A stretch of DNA of 64,000 nt, from positions 132,953-196,952 of the forward strand of contig NZ_CP012701.1 in the NCBI RefSeq assembly GCF_001307295.1, read 5' to 3'. Below the pieces are notes generated by a model. It had not been told where the DNA came from, made no database searches, and saw only the letters and a program-made list of their open reading frames with translations. This stretch comes from Sphingopyxis macrogoltabida (GTDB taxonomy: Bacteria > Pseudomonadota > Alphaproteobacteria > Sphingomonadales > Sphingomonadaceae). Below are positions 1 through 10,102 of this stretch, in pieces; within the stretch, counting starts at the first letter, position 1; every line of letters begins with the position of its first letter. The translations under genes were made by a program, and so were the position numbers.

Positions 1-294
1 GAGAAGGTGCCTCGAATCAATCTGTTGGGTCAACCTTTTCGACAACGGTTCTCGTGTGCCAATCAGCGATGATCCATGGATTAGGACCACAACGGTGACA
101 GCATGTCCATCGTAAGCTCCGCTTTCGCACTGAAATGACAGAATGCGGATTGTCGCATAGCGACCAAAGCACACATTTAATCCGAAACGCCGCGGAAGTC
201 CGAGTGCGATCAAAGCAGTTATTTGTGTCACAAGATGAAGCTGATATTCTGAGGGTCAGAACGTTATGGCGCCAGATCGCGGGGAGACTATTGC

Positions 295-993
295 GTGATC
301 TATGCTTGGATTGATGGCGGAAGGCGGCAACCTATCGCAAAGGGCGAGCGCACAGTCTGCAAGGATTGTGGCGGGCTTCTCACCTCCGTCATGCCAGCGC
401 AGAACGTCAAGCACTGGCGGCACAAGGCAGGCGATTGCGACCGCTGGGCCGAAGCCGAAGGCCCCTGGCATCTGGGCTGGAAAGAGCAGTTCGACCTGGA
501 ATACCGAGAAGTTGGCCTTTATGACGCCGCCGCCGGGGAGTGGCACCGCGCCGATGTGCTGTGCGGGGCCGGCACGCCGAACGCGACCGTGCTGGAGCTG
601 CAACATTCCAGCATCAGCGAGCAGGAGCGCATTGAGCGCGAGGCCTTCTACCGCCAGAAACATCGCATGTTCTGGCTTGTCCACCTGCACGACGAGAATA
701 GCTTCGCCGGCACCAGCTTCCGCCTGTCGCTGGGCCTCGGTGCGCGCATGGCGACCGTGGACGGCCATGATTTCGAGATCGTGCATTTTGCGTCGCGCAG
801 CAGCCAGTTCATCGAAAAGTGGAAGCGATCAAGCGCGCACGTCTTTTTCGATTGCCAAGGTCACATCTTCTACCTTGCCAACGAGAGGGTGGCAGCGCGG
901 GCCAATGGCGGTCTTCCGCTGAAGAAAGGCTATTTCGCCTATTCCCGGCTATCGAGGGAGGACTTCATCCGAGCCGTGCACGGGGCAGGCTGA
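295..993 (+). CDS. CoiA-like competence-type nuclease family protein
   Basis: The 232-aa product resembles the CoiA-like family, whose members are predicted PD-(D/E)XK-type nucleases tied to DNA uptake or processing. Visible features are an N-terminal CxxC pair (residues 22-25, KDCGG), a WRHK segment near residue 42, then the core with GWKEQFD, HRADVL (about 85) and LELQHSSIS (about 100), which fit an ExK/QxxxI-type active site, followed by an ER-rich helix and WLVHL. The start is GTG; codons before it are not similar to the family. It stands alone at the window edge, on the opposite strand to the conjugation operon. Family call is by motif only. Confidence 0.7.
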   Translation: MIYAWIDGGRRQPIAKGERTVCKDCGGLLTSVMPAQNVKHWRHKAGDCDRWAEAEGPWHLGWKEQFDLEYREVGLYDAAAGEWHRADVLCGAGTPNATVLELQHSSISEQERIEREAFYRQKHRMFWLVHLHDENSFAGTSFRLSLGLGARMATVDGHDFEIVHFASRSSQFIEKWKRSSAHVFFDCQGHIFYLANERVAARANGGLPLKKGYFAYSRLSREDFIRAVHGAG

Positions 994-1125
994 CACCATA
1001 ACCAACACGAACGCCGACCTGATGGTGGAATTGGGCGAGGCGTCTCTCGTCTCAAATCCCTCCGATTGGGGCATCGGCCCGGATCGGCATTTCGTTTAAG
1101 CTTAGTGGGGCAAGCAGTAAGCTTA

Positions 1126-1509
1126 TCAACGCCAACGCAGAACAGTGCCGGTGCGCAGCATTGCAGCGCCCAGATCGCGGCCATCGCTCATCCTGCAAGA
1201 CGCAACGACCCGACCGTAACTTTGATGCGAAGCCCGGCAGCGCATTGGCGGTGCAGAAACCTTTACGTGGCCAGTAGAAAGATTCCCCTTGGCCCCGCCC
1301 AGAAGAGCTACCAGAGCATCGCGGGCCTCGACCCCCGAGGAACGTGGACAAGGGTGGCCTGCCCGACAAGTTCCGTCGAGTTCGCGTGCGGCAATGCTCC
1401 CCAATCGGATCCTAGGCCCTTCCGCGCACCAGATCGGACCGTCTCCATCCCAAACCGCAACCGGCGTGCAGATGAACGCGGCACTTGCGGCCAGCGTCAG
1501 TAAACTCAT
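1126..1509 (-). CDS. Staphylococcal-nuclease-like (thermonuclease family) protein
   Basis: The internal ATG was chosen because it begins a short hydrophobic stretch (MSLLTLAASAAFICTP) that looks like a signal peptide or export segment. After it come DGDGPIWC and IRLGSIAARELDG, the typical pattern of small secreted SNase-fold proteins of alphaproteobacteria (IRLxGIDAPE in active members), then an HPCP cysteine and a C-terminal SCRMSDGRDLG segment. Several catalytic positions are degenerate, so nuclease activity is uncertain. Length is about 127 aa, normal for these short paralogues. No operon partner is visible. Confidence 0.6.
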   Translation of the reverse strand: MSLLTLAASAAFICTPVAVWDGDGPIWCAEGPRIRLGSIAARELDGTCRAGHPCPRSSGVEARDALVALLGGAKGNLSTGHVKVSAPPMRCRASHQSYGRVVASCRMSDGRDLGAAMLRTGTVLRWR

Positions 1510-1780
1510 TCTGCGAGTCTTCCCCTCAAATACCAGCGCCAAACCCTGCCTTGTCGGTCTAACGCACACGCGGAGGCCACATCCGATAGCCACAAGCAAC
1601 CCCGGTTCCAAGGTCTGCTAAGCAAATGGTCCGTGCAGTGATTTGAACATAGGCTTGAAATCGGAAGTCTCTTGGTCCGAGCTGCCCCAGTTGGGGTAGC
1701 TGATCACGACAAATCATTGTAATTGGCTCGCCCCGCGCGAACTGCTTTGGATGCATAATGCGGAATGAACGGGGACTCGA

Positions 1781-2098
1781 ATGGGAAAACGAAATCTCGC
1801 AATCGCTGGCACCCACCAAGACTATTTCGCGGATATGTATGACGAACGAATGGGCGAAAACCCCTCAGTCGTTTTCGGATGCGCATCCCCGGAAGATGCC
1901 GCCACGAGTTATTTCAGGAACGTTTTTGAAAACTCAAACGCGCTCGTCCGCGAGGCAGTCATCGGTGTATGGCTAGCAAATGAGGGGCCTGAGGTAGCCA
2001 TCATTTTCGAGGCTTGTGCGACTTTGACTCCCTGCATGGCGGCAGACGCAGAACCTGGCGAATTCGATATTGTGCTGGATGTGCGCCAACGGTCGTAG
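1781..2098 (+). CDS. Hypothetical protein
   Basis: A 105-aa acidic protein with no family I recognise. It begins MGKRNLAIAG and contains two cysteines in the C-terminal third (EACATLTPCMAAD). No signal peptide or membrane segment is visible. It lies between the SNase-like gene and another unknown on the same strand. Coding status rests on length and amino-acid composition only. Confidence 0.4.
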   Translation: MGKRNLAIAGTHQDYFADMYDERMGENPSVVFGCASPEDAATSYFRNVFENSNALVREAVIGVWLANEGPEVAIIFEACATLTPCMAADAEPGEFDIVLDVRQRS

Positions 2099-2316
2099 TG
2101 TGCGGGACGCGCACAGGCGGTGTGTATAGCAATCATGACCGGGCAAAACGCAGAGCACCCGTTGACAGTCGTTTGATATGCCGTCAGCTTTGTGACCGGT
2201 CTGACCCCCATGCCTGTCGCCAAGCTAAATAGGTTTTTGATCAATCCTTCAGACTGCCCGCGAATCCAGTGGTCAGATCGATTAAATGGCGACCGATACG
2301 ACCCTTTGGAGTTCGT

Positions 2317-2967
2317 ATGGCTATCCTACTGCCAACATCAGAGAATATTCGTCTGCTCAAAGCCACTCTCATGGGTGATTTTGAAATGCGCTCCGCACAT
2401 GCTTCGGAAGCGATTGCCGCCCTCGTTGGATTTCGATCCAATGCGGCTTACCTGTCCACTTCCAATCATCTGCCCGACGTGACGGTTTACGAGGTGGATT
2501 TCGATGCATTTGAGGACCGCTCAGTCCATCTGGGTTACGACAGAACGTCATCTGAGTTTTTACGGTTCCTGTTCAAAGGGATCCCATGGCCCAACCCTGC
2601 TTGGAAAATGATCGACAAGCGAGACTCAGCCAGTCGCGATGCTTGGTTCTATGAGTGCCAACGCCGCAAGATACCGTTCCTGTACGTGGCAAAGGCAAGA
2701 AAATACTGCTCGGTCCATTGGGACCATATCAGCTTGGATTCTGATTATGACCAGATGATCAGGCAGTCTGCCGACGGGGAAATGGCAAGGGTTCTGTTCC
2801 GAACCTATCAACTGATCGCTTCTGGCCTTGAGCCAAAAAGCTTTTTCGATGGCGGGGCCTTGGTGGGGGATGTGACTGGCTTGTCTGAATCAAGCGCTCG
2901 GCAGATTGCAAATGCGTACGCTCTGCTACTGTTTCCTGGCAACGTGCAATTGGCCTTGGCAGCATAA
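2317..2967 (+). CDS. Hypothetical protein
   Basis: A 216-aa soluble protein of unknown family. The start at MAILLPTSEN is preferred over an upstream one because GGAG sits five bases before it. The sequence has an N-terminal helical half (HASEAIAALVGFRSNAAYL) that could be an HTH-like segment, and a C-terminal LSESSARQIANAYALLL helix. The gene is followed at once by a perfect 14-bp stem-loop, so it is probably a monocistronic unit. Confidence 0.55.
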   Translation: MAILLPTSENIRLLKATLMGDFEMRSAHASEAIAALVGFRSNAAYLSTSNHLPDVTVYEVDFDAFEDRSVHLGYDRTSSEFLRFLFKGIPWPNPAWKMIDKRDSASRDAWFYECQRRKIPFLYVAKARKYCSVHWDHISLDSDYDQMIRQSADGEMARVLFRTYQLIASGLEPKSFFDGGALVGDVTGLSESSARQIANAYALLLFPGNVQLALAA

Positions 2968-2971
2968 GAAG

Positions 2972-3006
2972 ATATCGAAAGCCGCCACATCAGCGGCTTT
3001 CGATAT
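2972..3006 (+). terminator. Perfect 14-bp inverted repeat after the 2317-2967 gene
   Basis: Arms ATATCGAAAGCCGC (2972-2985) and GCGGCTTTCGATAT (2993-3006) are perfectly complementary around a 7-nt loop and begin four bases after the stop codon. The right arm holds a TTT run. It probably ends transcription on both strands between this gene and the convergent conjugation operon. Confidence 0.65.
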
Positions 3007-3096
3007 GCCACAACTCCTTCAGGCCAAAATTCGAAGCTCCGTTCGCGTCGTGCAACAAGCCAGTGGTTCAGATCAGGCACGCCGCGGCAGACTTCA

Positions 3097-3306
3097 TCAT
3101 CGCCAGAAGCCGTCTCGCCTCTCACCATGCCGGTTGTCGTAGTTTTCGCGGGTGTCGTAGGCGCTCTTGCGGATACCCACTTCGACGCGCTGCCCCCCGA
3201 CGTTGCGTATGTGGAGATCGCGCAGATCGACCTTGTTGCGCTGCGCCCAGTCCTTCGCCTCGCGCTCACTCCCGAAGGTCCCTGCGTCTTCGTAGTCAAA
3301 TGCCAT
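3097..3306 (-). CDS. Small hypothetical protein, last gene of the conjugation operon
   Basis: A 69-aa charged protein (AFDYEDAGTFGSEREAKDWAQ...). AGGAG lies eight bases before the ATG and the start overlaps the end of the upstream gene by 11 bases, so it is translated as part of the mobF operon. Rich in Arg, Asp and Glu; no membrane segment. Function unknown. Confidence 0.55.
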   Translation of the reverse strand: MAFDYEDAGTFGSEREAKDWAQRNKVDLRDLHIRNVGGQRVEVGIRKSAYDTRENYDNRHGERRDGFWR

Positions 3307-3727
3307 GTCTGTTCTCCTTCCTGATGATGATTTTGACGGCCCGTTTCAGGGGCTTTGCGCGACCCTTGTGCAACGGGAGAAAGGCATCGGCGCGCTGTTC
3401 CCTGAGAAGAGCCGCCCGCTGCGCCACCAGCCTCACAAAGGCGGCCGCGATCGTGCCCACCAGAACTGCGACAAGGATCATCAGACCTATCGCCACCAAC
3501 TCGGCGGCCATTTTCTGGTTATCGAGGGCAGCTCGCAGATCAGCGCATCCCTGAACCCCGTGCGTATTGAGGTCGCAGACCACAAAGCTGTCCCCTCCAG
3601 CGGCACGCGCAATCTCCGAGAGTCCTGCCTCGTTCACCAGATTGGTCAGGGTCAGCTGCTGCGTGAGGTGAATCTCGAAATTGTCTGAAGGCGGCGTACC
3701 CGCTGCGGCATGGCCCATCTGTGTCAC
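3296..3727 (-). CDS. Small membrane protein downstream of the relaxase
   Basis: A 143-aa protein with one clear transmembrane helix at about residues 76-97 (AIGLMILVAVLVGTIAAAFV), an N-terminal domain that includes two cysteines (VVCDLNTHGVQGCADL) and a basic C-terminal tail. The GTG start was kept because AGGAGG precedes it; an ATG three codons later is possible. It begins 11 bp after the relaxase stop, so it is cotranscribed with it. The role is unknown; a conjugation accessory function is inferred from position only. Confidence 0.55.
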   Translation of the reverse strand: MTQMGHAAAGTPPSDNFEIHLTQQLTLTNLVNEAGLSEIARAAGGDSFVVCDLNTHGVQGCADLRAALDNQKMAAELVAIGLMILVAVLVGTIAAAFVRLVAQRAALLREQRADAFLPLHKGRAKPLKRAVKIIIRKENRHGI

Positions 3728-3737
3728 GATCTTCCTC

Positions 3738-6700
3738 CTATCGGCTGCGTTCGATGTTGCGTTCGGGAACGTCCAATTGCGGCGTTGCCCGGAGGCTCGC
3801 CGGATCGATCCGCGAGGCAGAGGCTTGCCTGTCCTCAGGCGCCCTCAAATGATCGGGAATGGTGGGGCGAAACTCGCCAGCCTCGCGCCCACCACGCTTC
3901 GCCTCGACCTGCTTTTCACCAAGGGTTTCGAGCGCGCTGGTCTTGTCGCCCGGGTTGCGGGCGATCTGCGCCAGGAGCCGATCGCGGTCGTTGGTGACGA
4001 TGGTGATGTCGTCACGCACCCGGGTCATCATGACGAGCGCCAGACGCTGGTTCGACAAGTGCCGGGCTGATGAGTGCATCTCACCGATCGCCATGTCGCG
4101 GGTGTCGCCCTGCGCCTGATGCATGTTGATCGCATAGGCCAGCCCCATGCGCTCGAGCATGCGGTCATTCTGCTTGAGTTCTACGGTCTCGCCTGCCTTG
4201 TTCTCGAGCGTGACGACCCCGTCCCTGATCCCGAGGATCCTCGCCTCCTCGGACTTCATCAGCCCCCTGGCATCATCCTTTTCGGTCCAACGGATCTTGT
4301 CGCCCTCGTAGATTGTCTCCTTGTGCTTTTCGGAAAGCCTCAAGGCATCGCGTTTGTCCGAAGGGTCGATTGCCGCCGGGTCGAATTTGATCAGCTTGTC
4401 GCTTTCATCGCGCAGCATGACCCGGCCCTTCGCGTCGAGGCCTTCGACATCGTACCGGCCCCGAACAAGCCCACCAGGGGCGTTCTGGCGCGTCACTTCG
4501 AGCAGCTGGCCCTTGCTGTAGGTTGCGGCGTAGCGCAGCTCCTCGCGCGTCGCATGGGCCGGTAGGAGCGTGGTCAGCCTCAGCCCTTCCCCCTGGATCG
4601 CCCCTTCTGCCTTCAGGCCCTGCTGGACCATCCGGTTGAGTTCGCCGCGCGCCGCACGTCCTGATGAGTAAATTGCGGTGCGCTCGCGATCGTCCGGCGA
4701 CAGCTCCAGCCACTTCTGCGCGGTGACCTTGAGGTGTTCTGCGCCTGCTTCGACCACACGCTCGCCGAGCGAGGCAAAGCTTTCCTTGAACATGCCGGCG
4801 CGCACCAGGCCCGCCGCTTCTTTCATGTGCTCGGTGCGCTGCCGCAGACTGGTGTCTATGCGAGCCATTGCGGGGTTGTCGGACTGGATCAGCGAAAAGC
4901 TCTTGCCCGCCTCGATCGGCTGTAACTGGGCGCGGTCTCCAATCATGACCAGCTTTTCAACACCAAGCCGGTTGGCGATCGTGAGCAGGTCATTCATCGG
5001 TTTGTTCGCAACCAGCGACGCCTCGTCCAACACCAGGACTTTGCCGCGCAAGGCTTCGCGCGATGCCTCGAATTTCGGACCCGAGCCCGCAAGCGCGGGC
5101 CGCAGATGCTCATTCACAAATGATGAGACGGTTCTTGCTGCGATTTCCTGCCTGACGACCTCTCCGTCTGGCCCGCGGATCTCCGTCCCGGTCCGAAGAT
5201 CGCTGACCATCTTGTTGGCAAAGGCGAGGCCGATCACTTCCCTTCCCTCCTGATGCGCCACGCTCGCAATTGCCGAGATGATCGTCGTCTTTCCGGCACC
5301 TGCGACACCCTGGATCACGACCGTGCGGTCCTTGCTGGCGAGCGCCAGTGTTCCGGCGGCAATCTGCTCGGCGCTGAGGTCATGAGTGCCCGCGACTTGC
5401 CGCAAGCGCCCGGGGGCTTCGGCGGCTTCGATGATGGCCTGGCCTGCATCCTTTCCCGCGGCGACATTGGCGAGCGTAGCCCGCTCAATCTCGACATGTT
5501 CAGGTGTGGTGTATTTCTCGGGCCTGCCATCGAGCCTGTCGCTCTTGCCCTCCAGCACCCTCCCGTCGGCCACCAAGACGCCGATCCGTGCTTCCACCCC
5601 GTCAGCGGTCACGCCCTTTACGCCGAGGTCGAGCGCGGTCTTGACCAGGTCGCCCCGGGTCCATGAGGTTTCTCGTTCGCCGATGATCCTGATCGCAGAA
5701 GCGGCTGCCATCTCAGTGCGCAGCTGCGTGGCCGTCAGGGTGATCCGTTGCAGGCCATTGGTTGTCAGTGTGTCCGCTGGCCGGGTGTAGAGCTTCACGC
5801 TGTCGCGGAGCGCGCTCAGCGTCTCCTGCACCCGCTGAGGCGTTCCCAATGGGCTCTCGCGCCCCTCGGAGCCGCGCTCCCGCGCCTGTTCGACCAGCGC
5901 CTTGGCATCGAACCCCAGCCCGGCAGCGCGCTTGGCCCATTCTTGCCGAAGCGCCTGCTTGTCGTCCGGATTCAGCTTAGGATCGCGGGTGCGCTTGGTT
6001 ATTTCACGCAAGGCTTCTGTGTCGTTTGCGCTCCTCCCGAGTTTCTCGGCCGTCGCCAGAATGGTCAGGCGACGCTGGCTGAAGGCTTCGATCACATCGC
6101 GCGCCACGCCCTTGATTTCGAACTGGCCATGCTTGCCCGTGATCTGGGTTTCGTAGCCGAGCTTCTCGAGGTTCGTCCGCAGCGCGGCGTTGTAGATGGA
6201 GCCAAGGACTGTGTTGTTCTTCCAGATCTCTCCGTTCCACAGCGCCTTCCAGTTGCCATCCTTGTCCTGGGTCATCGCGGCAATGACAGCATGGGTATGG
6301 TTCTGCGGGTCCAGTGCCCGGCTCGTGTCGTGCTGGAACAGGGCATAGAGGAGCTTGCCTGTGACCACGCCCTCGCCGTTGGCATTGCGTGATCGATCGC
6401 GGGCCTGCGCATAGTGCTTCTCGAGATAGGCCATGGTCGCCTTGACGGCCGCCAGCTGTGCATCAAGGATCCGCTTGTCGCCGCCCAACTGCGCCAGCAG
6501 GCTGGCTGACTTCGGCATGGAGAATGTGAGGTCTATTCCCGAGCGGCGGTTTGCGTTGCCATTTACGACCGTGTCATCGGGCAGTTTGCCATCGAGGACT
6601 TTTTCGAAGTCGTCCTTGGCAACGGGACCAGCAAGACCGAGTGCTTCGGCGCCCTTCCCGCCCCATTCGCTGAGCTCCGCAGGGCCATCGCCGACATAGT

Positions 6701-6764
6701 AGTCGTCCTTGGCGAAGTAGTTTGCCGCGCCGCCTGCTGATGCGACTGATGCGACCGACAGCAT
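3738..6764 (-). CDS. traA: MobF-family conjugative relaxase-helicase (TrwC/TraI type)
   Basis: This 1008-aa protein nicks oriT, stays covalently bound to the strand and unwinds it during transfer. The start at MLSVASV is chosen since relaxases begin directly with the catalytic region. Visible: the tyrosine pair in NYFAKDDYYV near the N terminus; the histidine triad in ALFQHDTSR...DPQNHTHAVI (about 165-180); a RecD-like helicase part with Walker A GVAGAGKTT (about 510), the VLDEASL motif and a C-terminal AYAINMHQAQGDT segment. It is shorter than F TraI (1756 aa) and close to R388 TrwC (966 aa). It follows traD in an operon whose first gene is an RHH protein, the trwA-trwB-trwC order. The gene looks intact, but traD is not. 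Confidence 0.93.
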   Translation of the reverse strand: MLSVASVASAGGAANYFAKDDYYVGDGPAELSEWGGKGAEALGLAGPVAKDDFEKVLDGKLPDDTVVNGNANRRSGIDLTFSMPKSASLLAQLGGDKRILDAQLAAVKATMAYLEKHYAQARDRSRNANGEGVVTGKLLYALFQHDTSRALDPQNHTHAVIAAMTQDKDGNWKALWNGEIWKNNTVLGSIYNAALRTNLEKLGYETQITGKHGQFEIKGVARDVIEAFSQRRLTILATAEKLGRSANDTEALREITKRTRDPKLNPDDKQALRQEWAKRAAGLGFDAKALVEQARERGSEGRESPLGTPQRVQETLSALRDSVKLYTRPADTLTTNGLQRITLTATQLRTEMAAASAIRIIGERETSWTRGDLVKTALDLGVKGVTADGVEARIGVLVADGRVLEGKSDRLDGRPEKYTTPEHVEIERATLANVAAGKDAGQAIIEAAEAPGRLRQVAGTHDLSAEQIAAGTLALASKDRTVVIQGVAGAGKTTIISAIASVAHQEGREVIGLAFANKMVSDLRTGTEIRGPDGEVVRQEIAARTVSSFVNEHLRPALAGSGPKFEASREALRGKVLVLDEASLVANKPMNDLLTIANRLGVEKLVMIGDRAQLQPIEAGKSFSLIQSDNPAMARIDTSLRQRTEHMKEAAGLVRAGMFKESFASLGERVVEAGAEHLKVTAQKWLELSPDDRERTAIYSSGRAARGELNRMVQQGLKAEGAIQGEGLRLTTLLPAHATREELRYAATYSKGQLLEVTRQNAPGGLVRGRYDVEGLDAKGRVMLRDESDKLIKFDPAAIDPSDKRDALRLSEKHKETIYEGDKIRWTEKDDARGLMKSEEARILGIRDGVVTLENKAGETVELKQNDRMLERMGLAYAINMHQAQGDTRDMAIGEMHSSARHLSNQRLALVMMTRVRDDITIVTNDRDRLLAQIARNPGDKTSALETLGEKQVEAKRGGREAGEFRPTIPDHLRAPEDRQASASRIDPASLRATPQLDVPERNIERSR

Positions 6765-6857
6765 CTCAGGCGTCCCCCGCCTGTTCGCGCCGGAGCATCG
6801 GCCCGGCACATTGCGCGCAGAATAGGGGGCCCACATGGCAGGTCTGTCCTGCCGCGC

Positions 6858-8727
6858 TCATCGCCCAAGCTCCTGATCATCGTCGATCGAAGGGTCCTGG
6901 CGGCTTGGCTTTTCATTGCTGATGCCGCGCATGTTCTCTTTGGAAAGCTCGCTCTCCTGGGCGTCTGCCCTTCTATTCTGCGCTCGCCCCTTCGGCCCTT
7001 CGATCTTCGCTTGCGCGCCGCGCTCTTCGCTGTCGCGCATGGCCAGGTTCTGCCGCTCGCGCTGGTCCTTCTTGCCCGGGCGGTTATAGCCATAGAGCTC
7101 CCCTTGCGCTGGCCTTCGCTCGAACTCTGCCCGCTCCTCTTCATCCTCAATCTTGCGCGCCACCTGCTCTTCGGTCAGCTCGCGCTCAGGGTTCAATGGC
7201 CCTTCGATCGCCTCCCTCAGCTGCTGCGCCGCCCGCTCAGCCTCACTCAGCGCTACCTCTTCGCGATCTTTCGGCTCCTTAGGCGCGATGTCAGGTTGTG
7301 CGCCTTCCCTATCCCCACCCCCCAATTCCGCGCCATCCCCGGACGGTGGTGTGTATTCGGCGGCGCGCATGTCGGTGACACGCTCGAAGCCCTTTGCGCG
7401 GGGTTCGTAATCTTTCCACGTCAGCCTGATCCGGGCAGCGGGGAAACCGTCCGGGAATTTCACGAACCCGTGCATGCTGGGCAGGTCGCTGATGTCGACC
7501 GGCATGACGAGTTCTTCAACGTTGGTCCGCGGCGTGATCGTCGATGCGTCGCGGTTGTCATTATAGCCGTAGGAATAGGCTTCATCCATGATCCGGACCT
7601 GACGGTTGCCGATGAACTCGGAGCATCGCCGTGACGTCTCGGGATCGGCTGTCTTGAGGATCAGTTTGGTGCCCGCCAGCGAGGCCAGATTGGTAGCCCC
7701 GTTCTCGCCATAGGTTTCTTCAAGCTTGTCGAAGGAATGCATGCCAAGCACGAAGGCACCGCCAAACGCGCGCGCGGTCTGCAGGCCATGATCGATCGCC
7801 GGGAGGCGATGCAGCGCATGGACCTCATCGATGAGAAACCAGGTGCGCAGATCGCGGCTCCTTCCCATGTGGAACAGCGCATTGACGGCGAGGTCCATCC
7901 AGAGGGTCAAAAGCGGGCGATTGAGGACCAGGTCCGGGTGAGTGGAGGTAATGAAAAGGATCGATCCTTCCTTGACCTCGGTGGTCATCCAGTTCTTGAT
8001 TGAGAAGCCGGTTTCGCCCGAAGGAGGTTCGGGCAGGAAGCGGAAAACATTCGCATTGGCGATGAAGGTCGTACGGATCGACTCTGCCATTTTGGCAGCG
8101 GCGGGCGACATCATCGGCCCTGCAATCGTGCCTTCAAGTTGAGCATGGATCGTCTTCAGATCCGACTGCATCAGGAAGTAGGAAAGCGCGCCATTTGAGC
8201 GCACGCCCATTTTGATCATCTTGACGCACATCTCGACGAACAGGGTGCGCGCCGATTTCTGCCAAAAGTCATCTTCCGCGCTGTGACCGCTCGGAACCAG
8301 CGCCGTCGCAGCGCTCATGAATTCGGCGTAGTTGTCGCAGTCATTGAAGATCGACCATGGCACGCAGCGCCGGTCCATCGGATTGAGGATGATGTCCGTC
8401 TCGGCATCATAGAAGCTCTCGACGAAGGTGCCGGTCAGATCGAAAATGACGCAGCGATGCCCGCGCTCGCGCGCCTGCGTGACGATCTTCTTCAGCTCGG
8501 TCGTTTTGCCCGCACCGGTCGTACCGATGAACATCGCATGACTTTGCTCAAGGCGCCAGGGAACTGGCACGCCTGCGAGGCGGTAAGGCGCATGCAGACC
8601 CGCCCGAACACGGTCCTTCAAGGGCTCTGCGAGGATCTTGTCGGGGTCCACTGCTGGCGTGCGCTTGCGGCACTCACTGACATGCGCTTTCCAGTTATGA
8701 GTGGTGATGGCTTGGGCCAGTTCGCTG
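6858..8727 (-). pseudogene. traD: traD coupling protein, 3' part (split by IS256-family element)
   Basis: The larger part of a type IV coupling protein, the ring ATPase that hands the relaxosome to the secretion channel. It carries Walker A GTTGAGKTT and Walker B TWFLIDEVHAL, then a charged Glu/Arg-rich tail. The 5' part lies at 10150-10685. Removing the 1422-bp insertion and one 9-bp repeat joins HSEL to AQAITTHNWK in frame and gives a 798-aa TraD. A GTG at 8649-8651 could start a protein from MDPDKIL that keeps the ATPase but lacks the membrane anchor; there is no good Shine-Dalgarno there. Ends 93 bp before the relaxase start. Confidence 0.93.
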
Positions 8728-8777
8728 GGTCGCGTCCGTCAAGGTGGTGTAATTTCGGCTGTGGCCGTGGGCCATCG

Positions 8778-9992
8778 TCAGGCGGCTTTGGCGGTGATGT
8801 GTAGGGGCTGATTTTCCTCCTCGATCATGGGTTGGTTGAGTTCGGCCATGCCTTCGATCTGCATGTATCGGTGCTGGAGCTGCCACTCGTCGTTCTGCTC
8901 CATCAGCACAGCCCCGACGAGGCGGATGATGCTGTCTTCGTTCGGGAAGATTCCGACGACGTCGGCGCGGCGCTTGACCTCCTTGTTGAGCCGCTCGAGC
9001 GGATTGGTTGAGTGTAACTTCGTGCGGTGCTGGGTGGGGAAGCCGGTGTAGGCGAGCACGTCGGTTTCGGCCTCGTCCATGCAGGCGCCGAGCTTGGGCC
9101 AACGGGTGCGCAACTGGTCGGCGACCTGTCGCCAGACCTGCGTTGCGCTTTTCTGATCGGGCTGCAGGAAGACCTGGCGGATCGCGGCGGCGACGACAGT
9201 GTTCTGGCCCTTGGGCACATAGGACAGGGCATTGCGCATGAAGTGCACCCGGCAGCGCTGCCAGGTGGCGCCCATGACGCGGGTGATCGCGCCCTTGAGG
9301 CCCTCGTGAGCATCGGAGATGACCAGCTTCACGCCGGTAAGACCGCGCCGAACAAGGTCCTTCAGGAAGTCGGACCAGAAGACCTCCGCTTCCGAGGGGC
9401 CGATATGCAGGCCGACGATCTCGCGCCGGCCCTCGGTGTTGACGGCCATGGCGATTATTGCGGCAACGCTGATGATCCGCCCGCCTTCGCGTACCTTGAG
9501 ATAGGTGGCATCGAGCCAGAGATACGGCCATTCGCCGGTGAGCGGGCGTTTCAGAAAGGCATGGACGCGCTCGTCAATGTCCTTGCAAAGCTTGGAGACG
9601 GTGGACTTGGAGATGCCGGTCATGCCCATGGCCTGGACGAGTTCATCGACCCGCCGGGTGCTGACCCCGCCGATCCACGCTTCCTGGATCACCGCAACCA
9701 GCGCTTTCTCGACCATCTTGCGGGGCTCAAGGAAGCCCGGAAAATAGGACCCAGCACGCAGCTTGGGGATTTTCAGGTTCAGCGTGCCTACCCGGGTATC
9801 CAGCGAACGGTCGCGATAGCCGTTGCGCCAGGTCGCGCGCTCGCTGCTGCGTTCGTGGCGACCCGCGCCGATCAGGCCATCAACGTCGGCCTCCATGATC
9901 AGCTGCAGCACGTTCTCGGCGATGGTGCGCAAAAAATCCGGTTGGCCGCCCTTTGCAGCCAGCTCTTCGATCAGTAATCTGTCCTCGGTCAT
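8778..9992 (-). CDS. IS256-family transposase (copy 1)
   Basis: A 404-aa DDE transposase (Transposase_mut family). The start MTEDRLLIEEL is preferred because GAGGAG precedes it at good spacing; the frame is open further upstream. The DDE residues fit the D in YLWLDATY, the D in LVISDAHEGL and the E in NPLERLNKEVKRR, and the family segment CRVHFMRN is present. Its 5' leader holds a 32-bp perfect palindrome. The translated sequence is identical to copy 2. Confidence 0.95.
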   Translation of the reverse strand: MTEDRLLIEELAAKGGQPDFLRTIAENVLQLIMEADVDGLIGAGRHERSSERATWRNGYRDRSLDTRVGTLNLKIPKLRAGSYFPGFLEPRKMVEKALVAVIQEAWIGGVSTRRVDELVQAMGMTGISKSTVSKLCKDIDERVHAFLKRPLTGEWPYLWLDATYLKVREGGRIISVAAIIAMAVNTEGRREIVGLHIGPSEAEVFWSDFLKDLVRRGLTGVKLVISDAHEGLKGAITRVMGATWQRCRVHFMRNALSYVPKGQNTVVAAAIRQVFLQPDQKSATQVWRQVADQLRTRWPKLGACMDEAETDVLAYTGFPTQHRTKLHSTNPLERLNKEVKRRADVVGIFPNEDSIIRLVGAVLMEQNDEWQLQHRYMQIEGMAELNQPMIEEENQPLHITAKAA

Positions 9993-10070
9993 CGGGAACT
10001 CCTCTTCGTCACGGTTGAAGTGTGCAAACTCCACCATAACGATGAACCCGGTGGCCACCAGCGACGCCGC

Positions 10071-10102
10071 ATTCCGGGGTGGGGCATGCCCCACCCCGGA
10101 AT
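10071..10102. repeat. 32-bp perfect palindrome in the IS256 copy 1 leader
   Basis: Half-site ATTCCGGGGTGGGGCA is followed directly by its exact reverse complement, with no loop. It lies between the outer inverted repeat and the transposase start and occurs at the same place in copy 2 (53444-53475). It could block read-through from outside promoters or serve as a transposase-control hairpin in the mRNA. Confidence 0.9.
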
